Shown here: positions 10,982 to 24,045 of the stretch, piece after piece
Numbering within the stretch: position 1 is the first letter of the stretch
Layout: every line of letters starts with the position of its first letter
DNA from: Macrocystis pyrifera
Lineage: Eukaryota > Sar > Phaeophyceae > Laminariales > Laminariaceae
Assembly: GCA_031763025.1 (NCBI GenBank)
Contig: JASSKH010000024.1
Span: forward strand, 7,320,523-7,384,522
Length of the DNA stretch: 64,000 bases
Direction: 5' to 3'
Made by a program: the position numbers and the translations under genes
The notes under the pieces: generated by a model
Told to the model about the DNA's origin: nothing
Databases searched by the model: none
The model's input: the letters and a program-made list of their open reading frames with translations, nothing else

Positions 10982-11547
10982 AAAGGGGCCTCCGGTCCTG
11001 GCGGTCGTGCCGTCTCCAGCAGCTTGTCCAGAGAAGAAGCTGTGCGCGCAGCGTGACAGTCCTGGCTTTGACCAGCTTGCTCAAACTTCTGTTGCGCTTT
11101 CCGCGAATTTGTGCCGACTGCGCCATGCGCAGCCAGCATGTCGGCCTCCGGGGGTATTGAGGTTGTTGGTTAGCTATGTAACCAACAGGAGTCGGGCCCC
11201 CCTCTGTGCCTAGGTATAGGCCCCATCCGACCAAGGTTCGGGGACGCTGCCCGCCATCGCTTTCTTCTCACGTTACCCCCTCCTGTGCCTCGAATATATC
11301 CCGCAAGCTACCTCCGAACTGTAGCCGATGTCGCTTGTTTCAGGGAGCCCCCCCCCTCCTCTCTGGGTCTCCTAGTAATGGGTCCGTGAGATCTGCCAAA
11401 ACTGCCGGCAGGATCTCAATGCTATCACATTCCTTGCCAAATGTGTACGATATTCAATGTAACATAAAAAGACAGACAGACACGCACATATTTATGACAG
11501 CTTTATATTAATCAAACGGCGAAGAAACACCTGCACTGCACATTTAT

Positions 11548-12620
11548 TTGTCGGGTGGCAAAAGTGCAATACAAAACAATGCCAGTATCTTCTATCGTCA
11601 TCATCATTATGCTCTAATCATTTCACTGCTTTTTCCTTGTTGTTGTTTGTTATTTTGCTGATGTTGATGTTGTCGTTGATGTTGTTGTTTATGGTGTTGA
11701 TGTTGTTGTTGGTGTTGATGTTGGTTGTGGTGTTGATTGTGTTGTTGCTGTTAATACTATACTTTAATGTAATACCAGGTAAGTTTCTGGCAAACTGTTT
11801 CTTTTTGTTCCCCCGTCGACGGCCGCCGGGGCAATGTATTTCTGGGGTACAGTATGTATGATATGCGCCTCTAAGCTCACCAGGTACCAGTCATTATCTG
11901 TGCGTGTAAGACTGAATGTAATAAAACGGCGAAGGGACACACCCTTTACCATCTTCAAAAATATGTATGACATGATTATCTCATCTCTCCACATTCAGAA
12001 AATAAAAAATACATACTAGAGTTATGCCTGGTACAATTTATCCGTACAGTTTCCGGGGACGTTTGTGGGTGATAAACGTTGAAGTTCAGGCTGGGTGTTT
12101 TTTTTGTCGGGTGGCAAAAGCGCAATAAAAATGATACCAATATCAATCGGTATCTTGTATCATCATCGCCATGCTCAAATCATTTCACTGCTTTTTCATT
12201 GTTGTTTGTTATTCCGTAGATGTTGGTGTTGATGTTGGTGTTTGTGTGATACCAGGCAATTTAGTAATAATGTTGTGGGCCGTCGGGGATATGTATCTGT
12301 GTGTACTATTAATACTACTGCTATTAATTTGCGCTTCTGAGCTCACCAGGTACCAGATATTATCTGTACATATAAGACAGAATGTGGTGTTGCCTTGTAG
12401 GTTGTTGTCTATATACGTGGTCTGCAATCCCCCGCCGACGGCCGCCGTCGGAATCAACGTACGTATGTATGTACTACAAATTATGCTAACTGCTGTATCT
12501 GGTATATTTTTCCTTCCGACAATGTGCAGGGCATCATTCATTCAGAATGAGAACAAAATATCATTCTTATTCTTGCCATCCGTAACAATGTGGAGTATTG
12601 TAGATAAAACATAGCGGGAA
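11548..12620. repeat. Diverged tandem duplication, ~555 bp unit
   Basis: GTCGGGTGGCAAAAG recurs at about 11551 and 12104; TCATTTCACTGCTTTTTC at 11617 and 12179; and CTCACCAGGTACCAG at 11876 and 12342. The units differ at many positions, so the duplication is old. (GTT)n-rich sequence sits in both. Confidence 0.65.
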
Positions 12621-12659
12621 GTAGACATAGAAGGTACACGAGCTATTAATCGACTCTGT

Positions 12660-12995
12660 GCATAGGTTTCCTTCGTTTGCGTGGTTTCCTTCTTTCAGGG
12701 ATGTGTATAGAGTGATCAACGTTAAAGCTCATGCTGTAGATTGTCGGATGGCGAGCTTCAATGTTGATCACACTCAAAAGCACTCCGAAAGAAGAAAAGC
12801 ACGGAAACTACATACAGTAAAAGAGCCCTGTATATACCAGGTACCATGTATATATATTTACGCACGAAAAAGTCCACCTGGCACCTGGGATAAGATTATT
12901 ATTATTAAGCTTGCCATCCGACAATCAGTGTGTAGCATGAGCTTCAACGTTGATCACACTCAAAACATCCCTGAATCAAGAAAACGACGGGAATA
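12660..12995. repeat. Large imperfect inverted repeat
   Basis: TGATCAACGTTAAAGCTCAT with GATTGTCGGATGGC (12712-12752) is mirrored by GCCATCCGACAATC with ATGAGCTTCAACGTTGATCA (12910-12957). Further direct copies of the core lie at 12760 and 13055. It may be a decayed foldback element. Confidence 0.55.
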
Positions 12996-13374
12996 AGGGA
13001 TTACCAGGCATATATTATTCTTGCCATCGGACAACAAAAGGTGCAGTATGACAGCTGCCTCAACGTTGATCACTCATAAACAAGCACGAACAAAGAAGCA
13101 AGGCATGTATTCTTTTTATGACATCTTCGCACGACAGGCAATATTTTTTTGGAACACTACTTATAATTGTATGCTGTGGAGCGTGAGCCTACAAGTCATG
13201 AGGTCTATGGTCACAGGATGAGGCAAGCAACCCACGCATGGGCCTATTCCGAAAGATCGCCGTTTATAGTCTGCATCGGATAGAACAGGACTACAACACA
13301 CGCCGCTATAGTATATACATATTCCCGGTTTTTTGTGGCAGGGCCGGTACTACTACTGGACTATTTCAATACTA

Positions 13375-13376
<2 letters not shown>

Positions 13377-13443
<67 letters not shown>
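13377..13443. repeat. (CTA)n array
   Basis: An uninterrupted trinucleotide array of about 22 units. Confidence 0.95.
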
Positions 13444-13445
<2 letters not shown>

Positions 13446-14054
13446 TCTTCGCGCCCGTGCGCCTTGCCTGGTTTCCTGCGTTTTGTTGTTTCTCCTTCCG
13501 GATCGTCGCCTGCCGGTATTTCTAGAGTGAGGCGTCGAAGCCTCACTACGAAGTGTGGGACAGATCTATCACATTATTTCTGTGTTGAATCGTAGCGGCA
13601 TCTTCAATCTCTCTTCCCGATTTTGGGATGATAAGATCACCATCTTTTAGCGTCGTGCGATCTGCATCTACGACTATATTCAGGGTGGGCTAATGTGATG
13701 GAGTAGCATATCTACCGTATAGGAACGTACATAATACCCGTTTGCGAATCTTATACGGTTGCTACGCGCATCGCTTTAGGAACATCCCGTATGCGAATCT
13801 TGTATGGCTACACGCACGTAGTGCTGTGGGAATCTTTATGGGAATACTCGTATCTGCATACCAGGTTAGTTTTGGTCGGCATCTGGGCTGAGTTGCGTCC
13901 CAGACGGAGCCCACCCTCGCTCACTGGAGTCCTTTCCCTTTCTCGCAACTCACTTGAGCATTAATAAGAAGTCCGTGATCTACAAGCAGCGTGCTCTACC
14001 CAGCATCGACATCCCTGTGCCCCTTACCAGCTTATATCTCTGCACCCCTCTTCA

Positions 14055-14362
<308 letters not shown>

Positions 14363-14984
14363 TTGTACCCGGTACCAGGGGTATACAGTAGACAGGTAGG
14401 TAGTCCGAGGGTGCATTCTACCAGATGTCCCCAACATGCCACAGGCAGCAAGCAGCAAGGATAGTAGTGTGATTGACGACGGGTGCGTTATTAATCGGGG
14501 TATGTATGTAACAACTACATCTACGAGCACCTACCTGGTATATGCACTTTGTGGAGAAGAAACTACCCGGTAAATTACCGCAGGTGTACTACTGCTGCTG
14601 TACCAGGTATACTATAGTTGTATATATGTGCTGGTACCTGGTTGCCTGTGTAGAGAGAGGCAGCAGCACGAATAGCGTGACGACACGGGCATGCGTGCTC
14701 ATTCATGCATTATATTCCGACATGCGCGGAGCATGATGATGCTCGCGGGTGTTTTTCCGAGCCAAAAAAGGTATGGATATATATTATCCTTGATATTAAT
14801 CAGCACAGCAGCAGTAGTATTCGAAAACGCGGGCACGAAGAAGAAAACATCATCCCACACACATACATACATGTTGCGCATGCATTTTGTTGTGTTGCGA
14901 GTACAAGTCCTATTATACTTCACTTGTGGTTGCCGTGGTTGCTGTGGTTGCTGTGGTTGCTGCCACCACGACCGACCGCACCAC

Positions 14985-15500
14985 AGGAAGAGAAAATCCA
15001 TAACGCACCAATGCATCAAGCAGCCGTCGAGAGCTCTCTGCGACGCACACACCCCACGACATCACAGCCGCATCAAAAGAACGTACCACAACAAGCTGTG
15101 CAGATCATCACAACCCAGGGTAAAAAACATAACATTCGAGCAAAAAGATACGCGCGTACCCTGCGTGCAGGTACGCGTATATCCTGCAAGCAGGTACCCG
15201 GGTATCCTGCAAGCAGGTACTGTATGTATGCGTATCTTTACGTAAGTATCCATAAAAATAATATATACTTTGATCCAGACAGTGCAGAAGGTGTTCGGGA
15301 GGTATCCGTAAACAATCATATTTACTTCTCCCCCCGACACATGAAGAAGGAAACATTGGTTGCGTTCGGCTGGTTGCTCACTACCGCCACCACTGCAGAG
15401 AGAAAATCCACAAAGCACCAGGGCATCAAGCAACAGCCGGGGGCTCCGCTCACACTTCGCGACATCACCATCGCATCAAAAGGGCACCAAAAGAGCATAA
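14985..15500 (+). repeat. Direct repeat pair (~95 bp)
   Basis: AGAAAATCCATAACGCACCA at 14991 and AGAAAATCCACAAAGCACCA at 15401 each lead into a similar block ending in GCATCAAAAG. Spacing is 410 bp, so the two copies lie in different reading frames. Confidence 0.65.
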
Positions 15501-16609
15501 TAATCAAAAGAGCACCGTCAAGGGCGCGGCGGATGTGCGGATCATCCGAATATCGCGGATCTTGGCCCTTTGTACAATTTCCCGCAATTTCAAGATTTAT
15601 TCGTAATTTCCGCAGCCACGGGGAACATGTCGGATTTTTACTTATAATTCTCATAAAAAAATTGATCAACAGGGACGGGTTGTTGTATTCGTTCAAAAAC
15701 GTGACACTGGGAGCAGGGCTGCCTGCAGTACTTCGTAGCAAATCCCTGCGCTTCGAAGTCGTGAGAGAGCTTGCACCGCCAGGGTATCTAACGAATAGAA
15801 GGAGTGATGTTTTTATCCTCGACTCTATTATTAGCGCCCCGAGAGGTCTTCGGGCGTAGTCATGCGTCCGATAGCGGCGTGGCGTGCAAGAACATCAAAA
15901 CGTTCCGAACCTTTTTACGAGCATAAAGCAAAAAAAAAAGAGAAGAAAATCGGCGCATTTTACACCGCACCGCGCGCGGGCCTGTTGTTTCAGAATATCA
16001 TGCAGCTCTCAAGCAGAGGTGTGGGAAAACTGAGTACCAACCACTCCATCGATCGAGCTCACAGCTGAGGTTTGCGGAACTACTACTGTCAAAAGACTAC
16101 AGAAGAGAGAAGGCTCCACTGACTTGTAGTCGTTATTATTATGTATGTTGAATCTACGAACGAGCGAGTATGATATTGTATGACATCCACGGCTGTTTGT
16201 ATTACGCTTGTTTATTACGATTACCATCAACCATACGTATCATGTACCAGGTACGGTACGATATACTGCTGTAGGTCGAGCAGTACCCGTGGCTGCGCTG
16301 TCGAGTTTTTTACCGATATACCGCTTCCTGAACGGACAAGTGGTTGTATCGTATATTTGATTTTTTTGGCACGAAACACACACGACTCGCACGCAAGACA
16401 CAACATAAAAAAAAAAAAACACACACACGCACACACCTCACACAACCCACCCGCTTCACCCCAACTGCCCAAGAGATAGATCTTCGATCTTCGCGCTCCT
16501 TCCACATTCCACACACACAGGCCACGTGCGAGCACCAAGAAAGAGCACCCCGACCCTCACCCTGCACCAGCTGCCCCACCAGCTACCTACTACTATACCT
16601 ACGAGCAAT

Positions 16610-17137
16610 ATGGACTCCGGCGTACAATTCGTGAGTTCGTGTGCAGTATGTTCGCACGTAGAGGCGTGGGGTCGACATTCGACCCCTCGCGTCCTTCCTG
16701 TCGGTGTTTATTACCTGTGTTGTATGTGGTACCTGGTGTACGTATTTCCCCGCGATACGCAAGTCGCTCTTTTTTATACGCCCCATGCATGTACGCTTTG
16801 GTTGCTTGCGCCCGCCTGCGCGAGCCTTCGACGTCTCTCCTGCCCCTTCGTATGTTGGAGGGCGCTTCCCTTTGCGACCACTGCCTACGCATGCTACGAG
16901 TCTTACGAAGAAAGTCTTCTTCACCAGCGAAAAATTATTATTGCTCCCGCAAAAAGTACAGCAGCGAGGTCCCACACGGTCGCTTCAGAAACTTTCAACT
17001 TTTTTTATCGCCTGCAGAGTATACGTGGTCGAGTCCTCTCTTTATACCTTGCTGTGCCGGGCCCCGGAGAAGCTAGCTGGTAGGTCCCAATCGACCACAA
17101 AGCTTCGCCATGCAATAGATCGCACCCCCTGGTTGGT

Positions 17138-17186
<49 letters not shown>

Positions 17187-17420
17187 TGTGTCCCCGATCT
17201 CACCCGGTCTCGCGCTCTTTCTGTGTCTCTTTCTCTCTCTCTCTCGCTTTCTTTTTTCTCTTTCTCTGGTCTCTTGGCATAGGATTTCCTTTACCGTACC
17301 CCCGAGACTGGCTTGGCGAAGGGCGAAGACAAGGCGAAGACCCCCGTTGTCGTCGCGTCGCCACCACCATCTACACCTCCAGCCGCGGCAGGCCCAGCCG
17401 CCGCCGCCGCCGCCAAGTGA
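16610..17420 (+). CDS. Candidate two-exon gene of unknown function
   Basis: Exon 1 would be 16610-16630 (MDSGVQF) ending at a consensus donor GTGAGT. Exon 2 would be 17283-17420, entered through a strong acceptor after ~70 nt of CT-rich tract. It reads DFLYRTPETGLAKGEDKAK and then a Pro/Ala-rich tail to a TGA. Splice phase is 0 on both sides and codon choice is GC-rich, unlike the surroundings. The TGA is also part of a GTGAGA donor, so the gene may continue; an exon at 17852-17924 fits the phase. I recognise no family. Splice signals are seen; that this is a gene is inference. Confidence 0.35.
17140..17190. repeat. (CTG)n microsatellite
   Basis: About 15 CTG units with one TTG interruption, inside the intron of the candidate gene. 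Confidence 0.9.
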
Positions 17421-17924
17421 GAGAAAGGGAGAGGGGCGGGGGGGGGCTGTCTGCCTTGCCTGTCTTTGCTGTACGTGCGTGCACGTTACGAGTATTCGTT
17501 CTGTACTCGCCGCTGGCACGCACTAAGGGGGAGAGCGGAGACCTGGGAAGCCAGCACTGAGCAGGAGGACGAGGGGGGGCAAATCTGTAAGCTCCATCAG
17601 CAGTACGTGATAAACATGAATGCATGCGCCGTACCGTTGTTGGGCGCTATGTTGATTGGGAAGGGGGTGGGGCGTAGAGAGAGAGAGAGAGAGTCCGGCA
17701 CCGCTGATTTATTTTTGTTTTTGTTTGGTGTGAGTGAGTGAGTGTGGTGGGGTACACTGGCTGTCTGTCTTTGGTACACACGCTCTTTTTATCGCAGAAA
17801 AGGATACTCTTATCTATCGACTGTTTGTTTGCCTGGTGTCGTGCTGGCTAGCGGCGGCGGCGTCCTGATCTCGTTCGACAGGCGATCTCCAACCAGTCGG
17901 AATGCGAGCAAGCAAAGCAGTTAA

Positions 17925-19694
17925 ATGCTTGAGCGCGCTGCGGCCGCTGCTGGTGGTGCTGGTGGTGATTTGTAGTTGAACGTATCGCACGCGAAGAGAT
18001 CCAACAGCAGAGAGTCAGTTTTCAGTTTGTAGAAAGGGGCATGGTATGGTACGACTGCAGAAGAGCGAATCACACAACACGCACGGTCTTGCGCGCCGCT
18101 ATATACGTAGGAATTGATGCTATTATAGACGACACTTCCATCATCTTTCCCCTCCGGAACGCATTGATTGATATTGATTGCGCGTTCGCCGCTCCCTGGA
18201 GCTGATTATTATGCTGCTGCACATACATACATGGATGCCAGTAAGCCTGTGTTATGAATCGTTTGAATGGTTGGTTGATATTCGGTACACAAAATATTGG
18301 GTTGTTTCATACCAGTACTACTGCTGAAGTATCACATGTATGCGTATGATTCGTGGGGTTCAATGAAAATGGCGGTACGGGTACACGAGTACAGGAATTT
18401 CGGATTTCCGATTTTTTTTGTTGGGAACTTTTCGTTCGCCGGATCTCTCCACGCGTACATGATGCCTGGTCTTGATAGTTGTGTTCGCCTTCCTTCCCAA
18501 TTGCCCAGCAAATATCATGGCGCGCTGCTCACTTATTTGGCGGTTCAAGTTGTGGGCGATACACACATACATGGTGTTTGTTGTGGCTACCTGTACGCAG
18601 TTTGTTGGCGCTCTTTTTTTCACGTACGAGCGAAAACTTCGACTGGTTTTGGTACATTTTTACGAACGAAATTTGAAACGGATCCGATTTTTTTTGTGAC
18701 TTTTTTATATTCGTTTACGTAGGTACAGCAGGACACATGAATGAGAGATCCTGTTGCACAGCTGCTTGCTGCTGCTGCATTGCAGCGATCTGCTGCTGCC
18801 AGCAAAGCCGGCTGCTGTATCCCAGAGGCACATGTGGTGTAGCAGGCACTAACTCGCGGGTGGTAGTTGGGACTATCGGTATTTTTTTTGTTTGGTTGGG
18901 TGTGGTGGGGTATAAACACCGATGGATGAAGGTCGATTTTCGGAGGAGTTTTTTTTTTCGCGCCCACCCGCAAATACGATAATATAAAGTACAGTTTTTA
19001 AATGAATGTTCAAAAGGCGAAAAACTTCCCTATACGATGTACGGGTAAAGTGGTACCGGTAAAAAGTACCGGTAGTATCGGGGGTAAGACGTACCTTTGA
19101 ACGGAAATTTAACAGCCTATGAATATCCATATTAGTATTTAAACAGTCCTTATATTATCGTCCAGAAAAGTGGCAGCGCACTGCAGGGGGGGGGCTAGAG
19201 TTGGTACACAGCAGTAGCATCGCTGCAGCAGTACGTGAACAGCAGCAGCTGCAGTTGTAGTAGCTCTATTAATGGTAGAAAGTACCCTTTGCCTTGCCTA
19301 CAGCAGACAACAGCAGCAAGCAGCAGCAGAGCAGCAAGCAAGCAGCAGCAGCGGCAGCAACAACAGACGACCCACCTGTCTGTGATGGTTTCTTGGCACG
19401 TTATTAATACCTGGTAGCTGTTTGGTGTTGCAGCACCTGTCGCCCGATCCCGCAGTTTTTGTGCGCGGCAGGAGAGAGGGTGGCAGATTGCGTTTCTGTG
19501 TGTGCATGTGCATCGTCGCGGTGTTGGGTAGTTTGGCGAGGGGCGTGTTGTCAGCATGGTGTTAGTGCTGCTGCTGATGACGATGTTGGTTGCTGTGAAT
19601 TAGTAGCTAATAATGAAGTAGAGCTTCTTCATGTCGTACGATTGGCGTTCGTTAAAGAAAATTGGTACCACTACTGCTGTCGACACCTGAGTGC
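17925..19694. other. Intergenic, no supported gene
   Basis: Scattered CTG/CAG clusters occur (18760-18820, 19200-19370), with one TATTAATA at 19402-19409 that overlaps a TACCTGGTA. I could not build an exon here with consistent splice sites. Confidence 0.45.
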
Positions 19695-20051
19695 ATGGCC
19701 GACGAGGTGTGCTCTCAGGTTGATCATGCCTTCGCAACGAAGGGTTGTTATGTTTTCCCACTGTTCATTAAGGAGCGAACTATTGCTGCACCAATTTATT
19801 TTCTTCTTCTGTACTTTTTGCTCGAAGACAATCTGCTCGACGTCCTCCGGTTCTTTGCTCAGGCACGGTTGCGCCATGTTTGCTGGCCCTTTTTATACCA
19901 CAATAGTTCATACATGCACAGCATAGTGATGGCGAGACTACTCGCGGCTTGGTCGGTTCTCCTGTCTGCCGTCGCCAGCTTTTTTATTGCGCGCGAGCGG
20001 GGCAGCAAAGAAAAACCTTCACCTTTGCAAGACGAGCATCGATTGTGCTGA
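19695..20051 (+). CDS. Small unspliced ORF, doubtful
   Basis: ATG in a good context (GTGCATGGCC) opens 118 codons beginning MADEVCSQVDHAF. It contains two hydrophobic stretches (PIYFLLLYFLLE; LAAWSVLLSAVASFFIA) that could be membrane helices. I recognise no family. Length alone is not convincing in this sequence, and no splice or polyadenylation evidence supports it. Confidence 0.2.
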   Translation: MADEVCSQVDHAFATKGCYVFPLFIKERTIAAPIYFLLLYFLLEDNLLDVLRFFAQARLRHVCWPFLYHNSSYMHSIVMARLLAAWSVLLSAVASFFIARERGSKEKPSPLQDEHRLC

Positions 20052-20383
20052 CGTTTTGACGTCGACGACTAACTACTGTGATCAATGTTTTCTGATGTTT
20101 TTTGAAAAATTGATTTTGCTCTGAAACCCCTCCTCGAAACAGGTACAACATAACTTCATGAAGATAGTGTCATAATCTCCATAATGAATTATGAGCATAT
20201 ACTCGTATATTGTCTCGAAATATTTAAGTTGTTCTTGTGCAATTCGGTCTCGCGCCCTCACCGCGATTCATTCCTTCGGGGACAATTACAACTCATAGCA
20301 AGCACAGTGTTACTATGTTGTCTTCAGAAGAGAGGTTGGTTGTTCTCGAGCATGCATGCGTCACCGCTCTCGTCGCATTTATC

Positions 20384-20481
20384 TATTACGGGGGGCCATA
20401 GTAAATGGGACCAAATAGTGTTAGTAAAAAATACCGTAGTTTTTTTGTGTGTACCGTAGGTAACTATGGTCCCCCGTAATA
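20384..20481. mobile_element. MITE-1 copy (subfamily b)
   Basis: The ends are TATTACGGGGGGCCATAGTA and ACTATGGTCCCCCGTAATA, with TTAGTAAAAAATA inside. Subfamily b has CCATAGTAAAT arms where subfamily a has CCATAGTTAAC. Confidence 0.85.
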
Positions 20482-20659
20482 TCTGTTTTATTGGCTTCCC
20501 GCTCACTGCTCCTTCGATAGAAGAAATAACCACAGTGAACACCACTACTGATAACCCCCATCATTATACTTGTAAGGCCTCCTTATTATTCAGAGTGCCT
20601 GTTGCGTTTTTTTTTTTTTGCTTTTTTGCGTGTGAGCGGATAAAACCTTACTAACTTTT

Positions 20660-21096
20660 CACACGTCGGACTGATAGATCACGATCTACAGTAGATAATT
20701 TAGATCCTAACGATCCCGATCACATAGATCGTAAGACCAACTCTTATCATAATGCGGGAAATTAGTTCTGAGCTCTCAGAACTGGGTTTTCAGGCCGAAT
20801 ATACGCGTTTTACTCGGCGGGACAGCCAAAAACAATGTTAACGGTAGACTCCTCAGAATGCTCCCCGGAGTTTTTCGAGGGCTTTCAGGAACAATTTCCC
20901 GTATGTCGAGAGTCCTCGTGTAAAACTGTAGTTTGATTTTTTGGAGCAGCCAATCCGTTTTCTCTGGAGGGTCAAAAATAAGGCTGTTTGTCAGAACTGG
21001 GGCCAAAAATAATGGATGTTGAAGATGTTTTATGAATAGTCGTATGTCCTCAGAACTGGAAATATGAACGAACATTCCCAAAAATGAAGGCACAAA
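20660..21096. other. R5-like GATC stretch and TCAGAACTGG repeats
   Basis: GATCTACAGTAGATAATTTAG and nearby GATC motifs (20680-20740) resemble R5. TCAGAACTGG recurs at about 20776, 20992 and 21049 without a clear unit. Confidence 0.35.
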
Positions 21097-21225
21097 GGCA
21101 CGTACGGGGGGGAGAAGGGACGACACCTGTGACCATGGCTAGTCCAGAAGAAGACCGCTGAGGGCAAAACCTCCTACGAGTTAAGCTGGAAAGTGAAAGT
21201 GACGAGTAAAAAAAAAAAAAAAAAA
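21097..21225 (+). mobile_element. SINE-T 3' fragment
   Basis: It runs from GACGACACCTGTGACCATGG through CTCCTACGAGTTAAGCTGG to AGTGAAAGTGACGAGT and a poly(A) of about 17. The TA at 21175 is the unscarred site matching 781-789. Confidence 0.75.
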
Positions 21226-21399
21226 GTCCAGCAACGACTCTGGAGAAACGGAAAGTGCTCGAGAAAGCTCTCGGAAAACTAAGGGGCATCCTGGGGAGTC
21301 TACCGGTGTTTTCGACAATCCCGTCCAGTAAATCGCGGGTTTTTTGGCAAAAAAAAAAAACAGTTCTGTGAGAGTCCTTTAATTTTTTTCCATAATAAT

Positions 21400-22150
21400 A
21401 ATAGATAATCTAGATCCTAACGATCTACATAATCTATATCCCAAATATTTAAATTATCTATTATTAATACTACTGTAGATCCCAATGAACACCTTTTCAC
21501 AAGACAACAAACGAAAGGGTGAATATATTGAATTTTGGTCGGTGAGGCCTATACGCATCTATTAATAGTAGATGTCCAATTACTACGCACATGAACACTG
21601 AGTATCTTATTTTGGATATCGAGTAAACACAACATGCGGCGAGATTACGAGTTTGTTCTTGCTTGTAGTTCAGTTTATCGTGTGTTCAACTTATCTCTTG
21701 TCGAGACATTGACAACACGTAGAGCAGGGCAGCTATCAAGTATAACTTACCGTCCAGCCCTTCGAGTTCTGCGCAGCTATATTTATACTATTAATATCTG
21801 TTTGGGCGACAGGGTGTCGTTTACGGGGTGCAGGTAGGTAACGATCATCGGCGAAAAGTCTACTTGTATGCATTTAGTCATCTTGAACTTTACTGCGGCG
21901 TTTTATTTGGTATGGGTGTGTTCGCGACACGTCGAGGTCATCGCAATCTGCGCGATGCGACTGTGATATAATATTTTGTGTTTTTGCTTCGAAATAGCGG
22001 CAACAGCAGCATCTTCAAACAACAAGTAATATTCTACGTAGCAAGTATCTACGTCGCGAGAGAATTTCCATACCTCCGTCCAACCTTTTATTTTATGGTA
22101 TCACCTAGGGAACAGCAGGGCAACCCTCGCTCTGCTCTACAATTAATTAT
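21400..22150. other. Intergenic, no gene seen
   Basis: Contains three TATTAATA words (21462, 21560, 21789) and short GATC repeats. Nothing else is recognised. Confidence 0.45.
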
Positions 22151-22345
22151 AGCTTACCATTAGGAATGTTGCTATAGGACGGACTAGCGTACCATTGTGA
22201 ATGTTGCTATAGGACGCTCACCATTAGGATTGTTGCTATAGGACAGACTGTCAGCCAAATCAGTACAACAGCTTTAGTAAAGTAGGTCACCATCAGAAAT
22301 GTTGCTACAGGATGCTCACCTTTCTGTAGGACGGACTGTCAGCCA
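22150..22345. repeat. Minisatellite, ~35-60 bp units
   Basis: About five units of ACCATTAGGAATGTTGCTAT plus AGGACGGACT, with some units also carrying GTCAGCCA. Confidence 0.75.
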
Positions 22346-22362
22346 GTACACTGTACAATAAT

Positions 22363-22471
22363 TATTACGGGGGTCTATAGTTAACAGGACCTATGGCATA
22401 CATAAAAACCTATATATTGAGGTATTTTTACTAACAATATTTGGTCCTGTTAACTATGGACCCCCGTAATA
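22363..22471. mobile_element. MITE-1 copy (subfamily a)
   Basis: TATTACGGGGGTCTATAGTT at the left, GTTAACTATGGACCCCCGTA at the right and TA flanks. Confidence 0.9.
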
Positions 22472-22766
22472 GTAGATTAGCTTACCTGCCCGTAGCGTGG
22501 GGATTGTTCCATGATGATCAGGTGAAGGCATCCCCACCTCGATCATTCTTCTTCGTTCTTCCTCTTTGGCCACATAAGCGCATTTTCAAACCATTTTCTT
22601 TCTTCATCACGAAGTGACCTGCACAGACACTTTGGTGCCGCCTCTGTCATCTCTCTTCACAGAGACAGAGCCTCGACACACATTGTTCTTTCAGGTTATG
22701 AGCCATGATACGTGCCCGCGTGGTTTATTGCGTGATAAACAGACGCCCCCCGCGTCAAAAAAAAAA

Positions 22767-23013
22767 CAGGGCGGTTCACGAGTCGGGTCCCCCATCGCTA
22801 GAAAAAAGCACGGTTATTCACGGGTCGGGTCAAAACTCGTTGGTCGAATGGGGTCACCTAAGTGAACCCGACCCGACCCGTGAGTTGCTGAAAACCTCCT
22901 GACCCGACCCCGACCCGATCCAGACCTCTTGACCCGACCCGACCCACAAGTTTTCGAAGACCTGACCCCACCCGACCCGTGGTTTTTCAAGACCTCCTGA
23001 CCCGACGACACGT
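22767..23013. mobile_element. MITE-3 (hAT-like, CGGGT-rich)
   Basis: It opens GGCGGTTCACGAGTCGGGTC and closes with CCTGACCCGACGACACGTGA. The interior is mostly GACCC repeats, with GTGAGTTGCTGAAAACCTCC as in the other copies. Confidence 0.6.
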
Positions 23014-23182
23014 GAAAAACACTGACAAAAAACAATCGCCAAGCACGATTGGACCATCACAACTCGCAAGCTCTCTCCCCGCTCAAAAGAGCACACTATT
23101 GTTTTCATTGTTAACAGCCCCGAAAAAGCTACAAATAAAAAACAAATAAATTAATGTCGTTCCCCGTTTCCGGCCGTGATTT

Positions 23183-24044
23183 GGGCCGGTCCTAATGGGG
23201 GCAAAAAAAAAACAAAAAAAAAAACGAAGTAAAACGAACAGACTTTCGTTTTTCGTAAAAAAACAGCAGGTTGAGTTCTAACGAGAAGAAAAAACGAAAA
23301 AAAAAAAACGAAAGTAAAAGAAGAAGCCGAGTCGAATTTTTACGCGGTGCATTTTTTCAGAATAACTCAACCGCCACAGCACGTGATTCCCGGCGATAGC
23401 GCTCGACAGCGACGGTGGATAGACACAACTCGCACACGTGAGGCACCCTCCACAGCAGGCGGTTCTCGTGGTCCAACCCGCCCCCTGCGGAGTGCTCTAG
23501 AACTTGGGTATCGGCCATCGCTGTTCGATGGCAGACGTTTGAATGTTGAGTTGGACTCTCATGTCGAAAAATCTACCGCCACATCCACATCCTGATCCCC
23601 CGGTTTCTTGCGAGGGCACCCCATGGTGATTCCCTGCCCATATATGCTCGAGCCGTCAGCAGACAAGCCGCGTGGCGGCCACATGCACTACCTCGGCCAT
23701 CGTGCGCTTGCCAGCCGGTCGCAGAAACTTTATTGGAACTTCATCCCAACGCTTCGAGTTCCTCCTGTGTTCCTCTTCGACCCTGGGTATCCCATATTTC
23801 GTTTATTTGGCACCCATTTAGTTTTTTTTAAGTCTTCTGGGACTTGAAAAAAACGAAAGGACTTAAAAAAAACAAAAGGGGACTTGAAAACGAAGTGTGA
23901 AAACGGAGGTATCGGGATCTCTACTTCTCATTTTTTTTATTTGACCGATAAAACTCACGTGCTCTGTATAGTTCTGCTCTTCGTTTTTTTTTTCGTTTTT
24001 TTTTTTTTTCTTTTCATTTTTTTAGCCCCCGTTAGGACCGGCCC
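23183..24044. mobile_element. ~860 bp element with terminal inverted repeats
   Basis: GGGCCGGTCCTAATGGGGGC at the left end is mirrored by GCCCCCGTTAGGACCGGCCC at the right end. Inside each arm is a run of A/T-rich ACGAAA-type sequence. The central 23380-23760 is GC-rich and could be captured host DNA, but I find no convincing frame. No transposase is seen, so it is non-autonomous. The termini are reminiscent of hAT elements (inference). Confidence 0.65.
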
Positions 24045-24045
24045 T

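Noticed and set aside
14705-15859. A 384-codon open frame, the longest unspliced ORF outside the simple arrays
   Set aside because: It contains two copies of a ~95 bp repeat 410 bp apart, in different reading frames, has no recognisable domain and has the base use of the surrounding repeats. It is most likely chance.
18720-18860. A Gln-rich minus-strand exon (CAG cluster)
   Set aside because: CAG/CTG clusters are common here and no phase-matched donor or acceptor was found.
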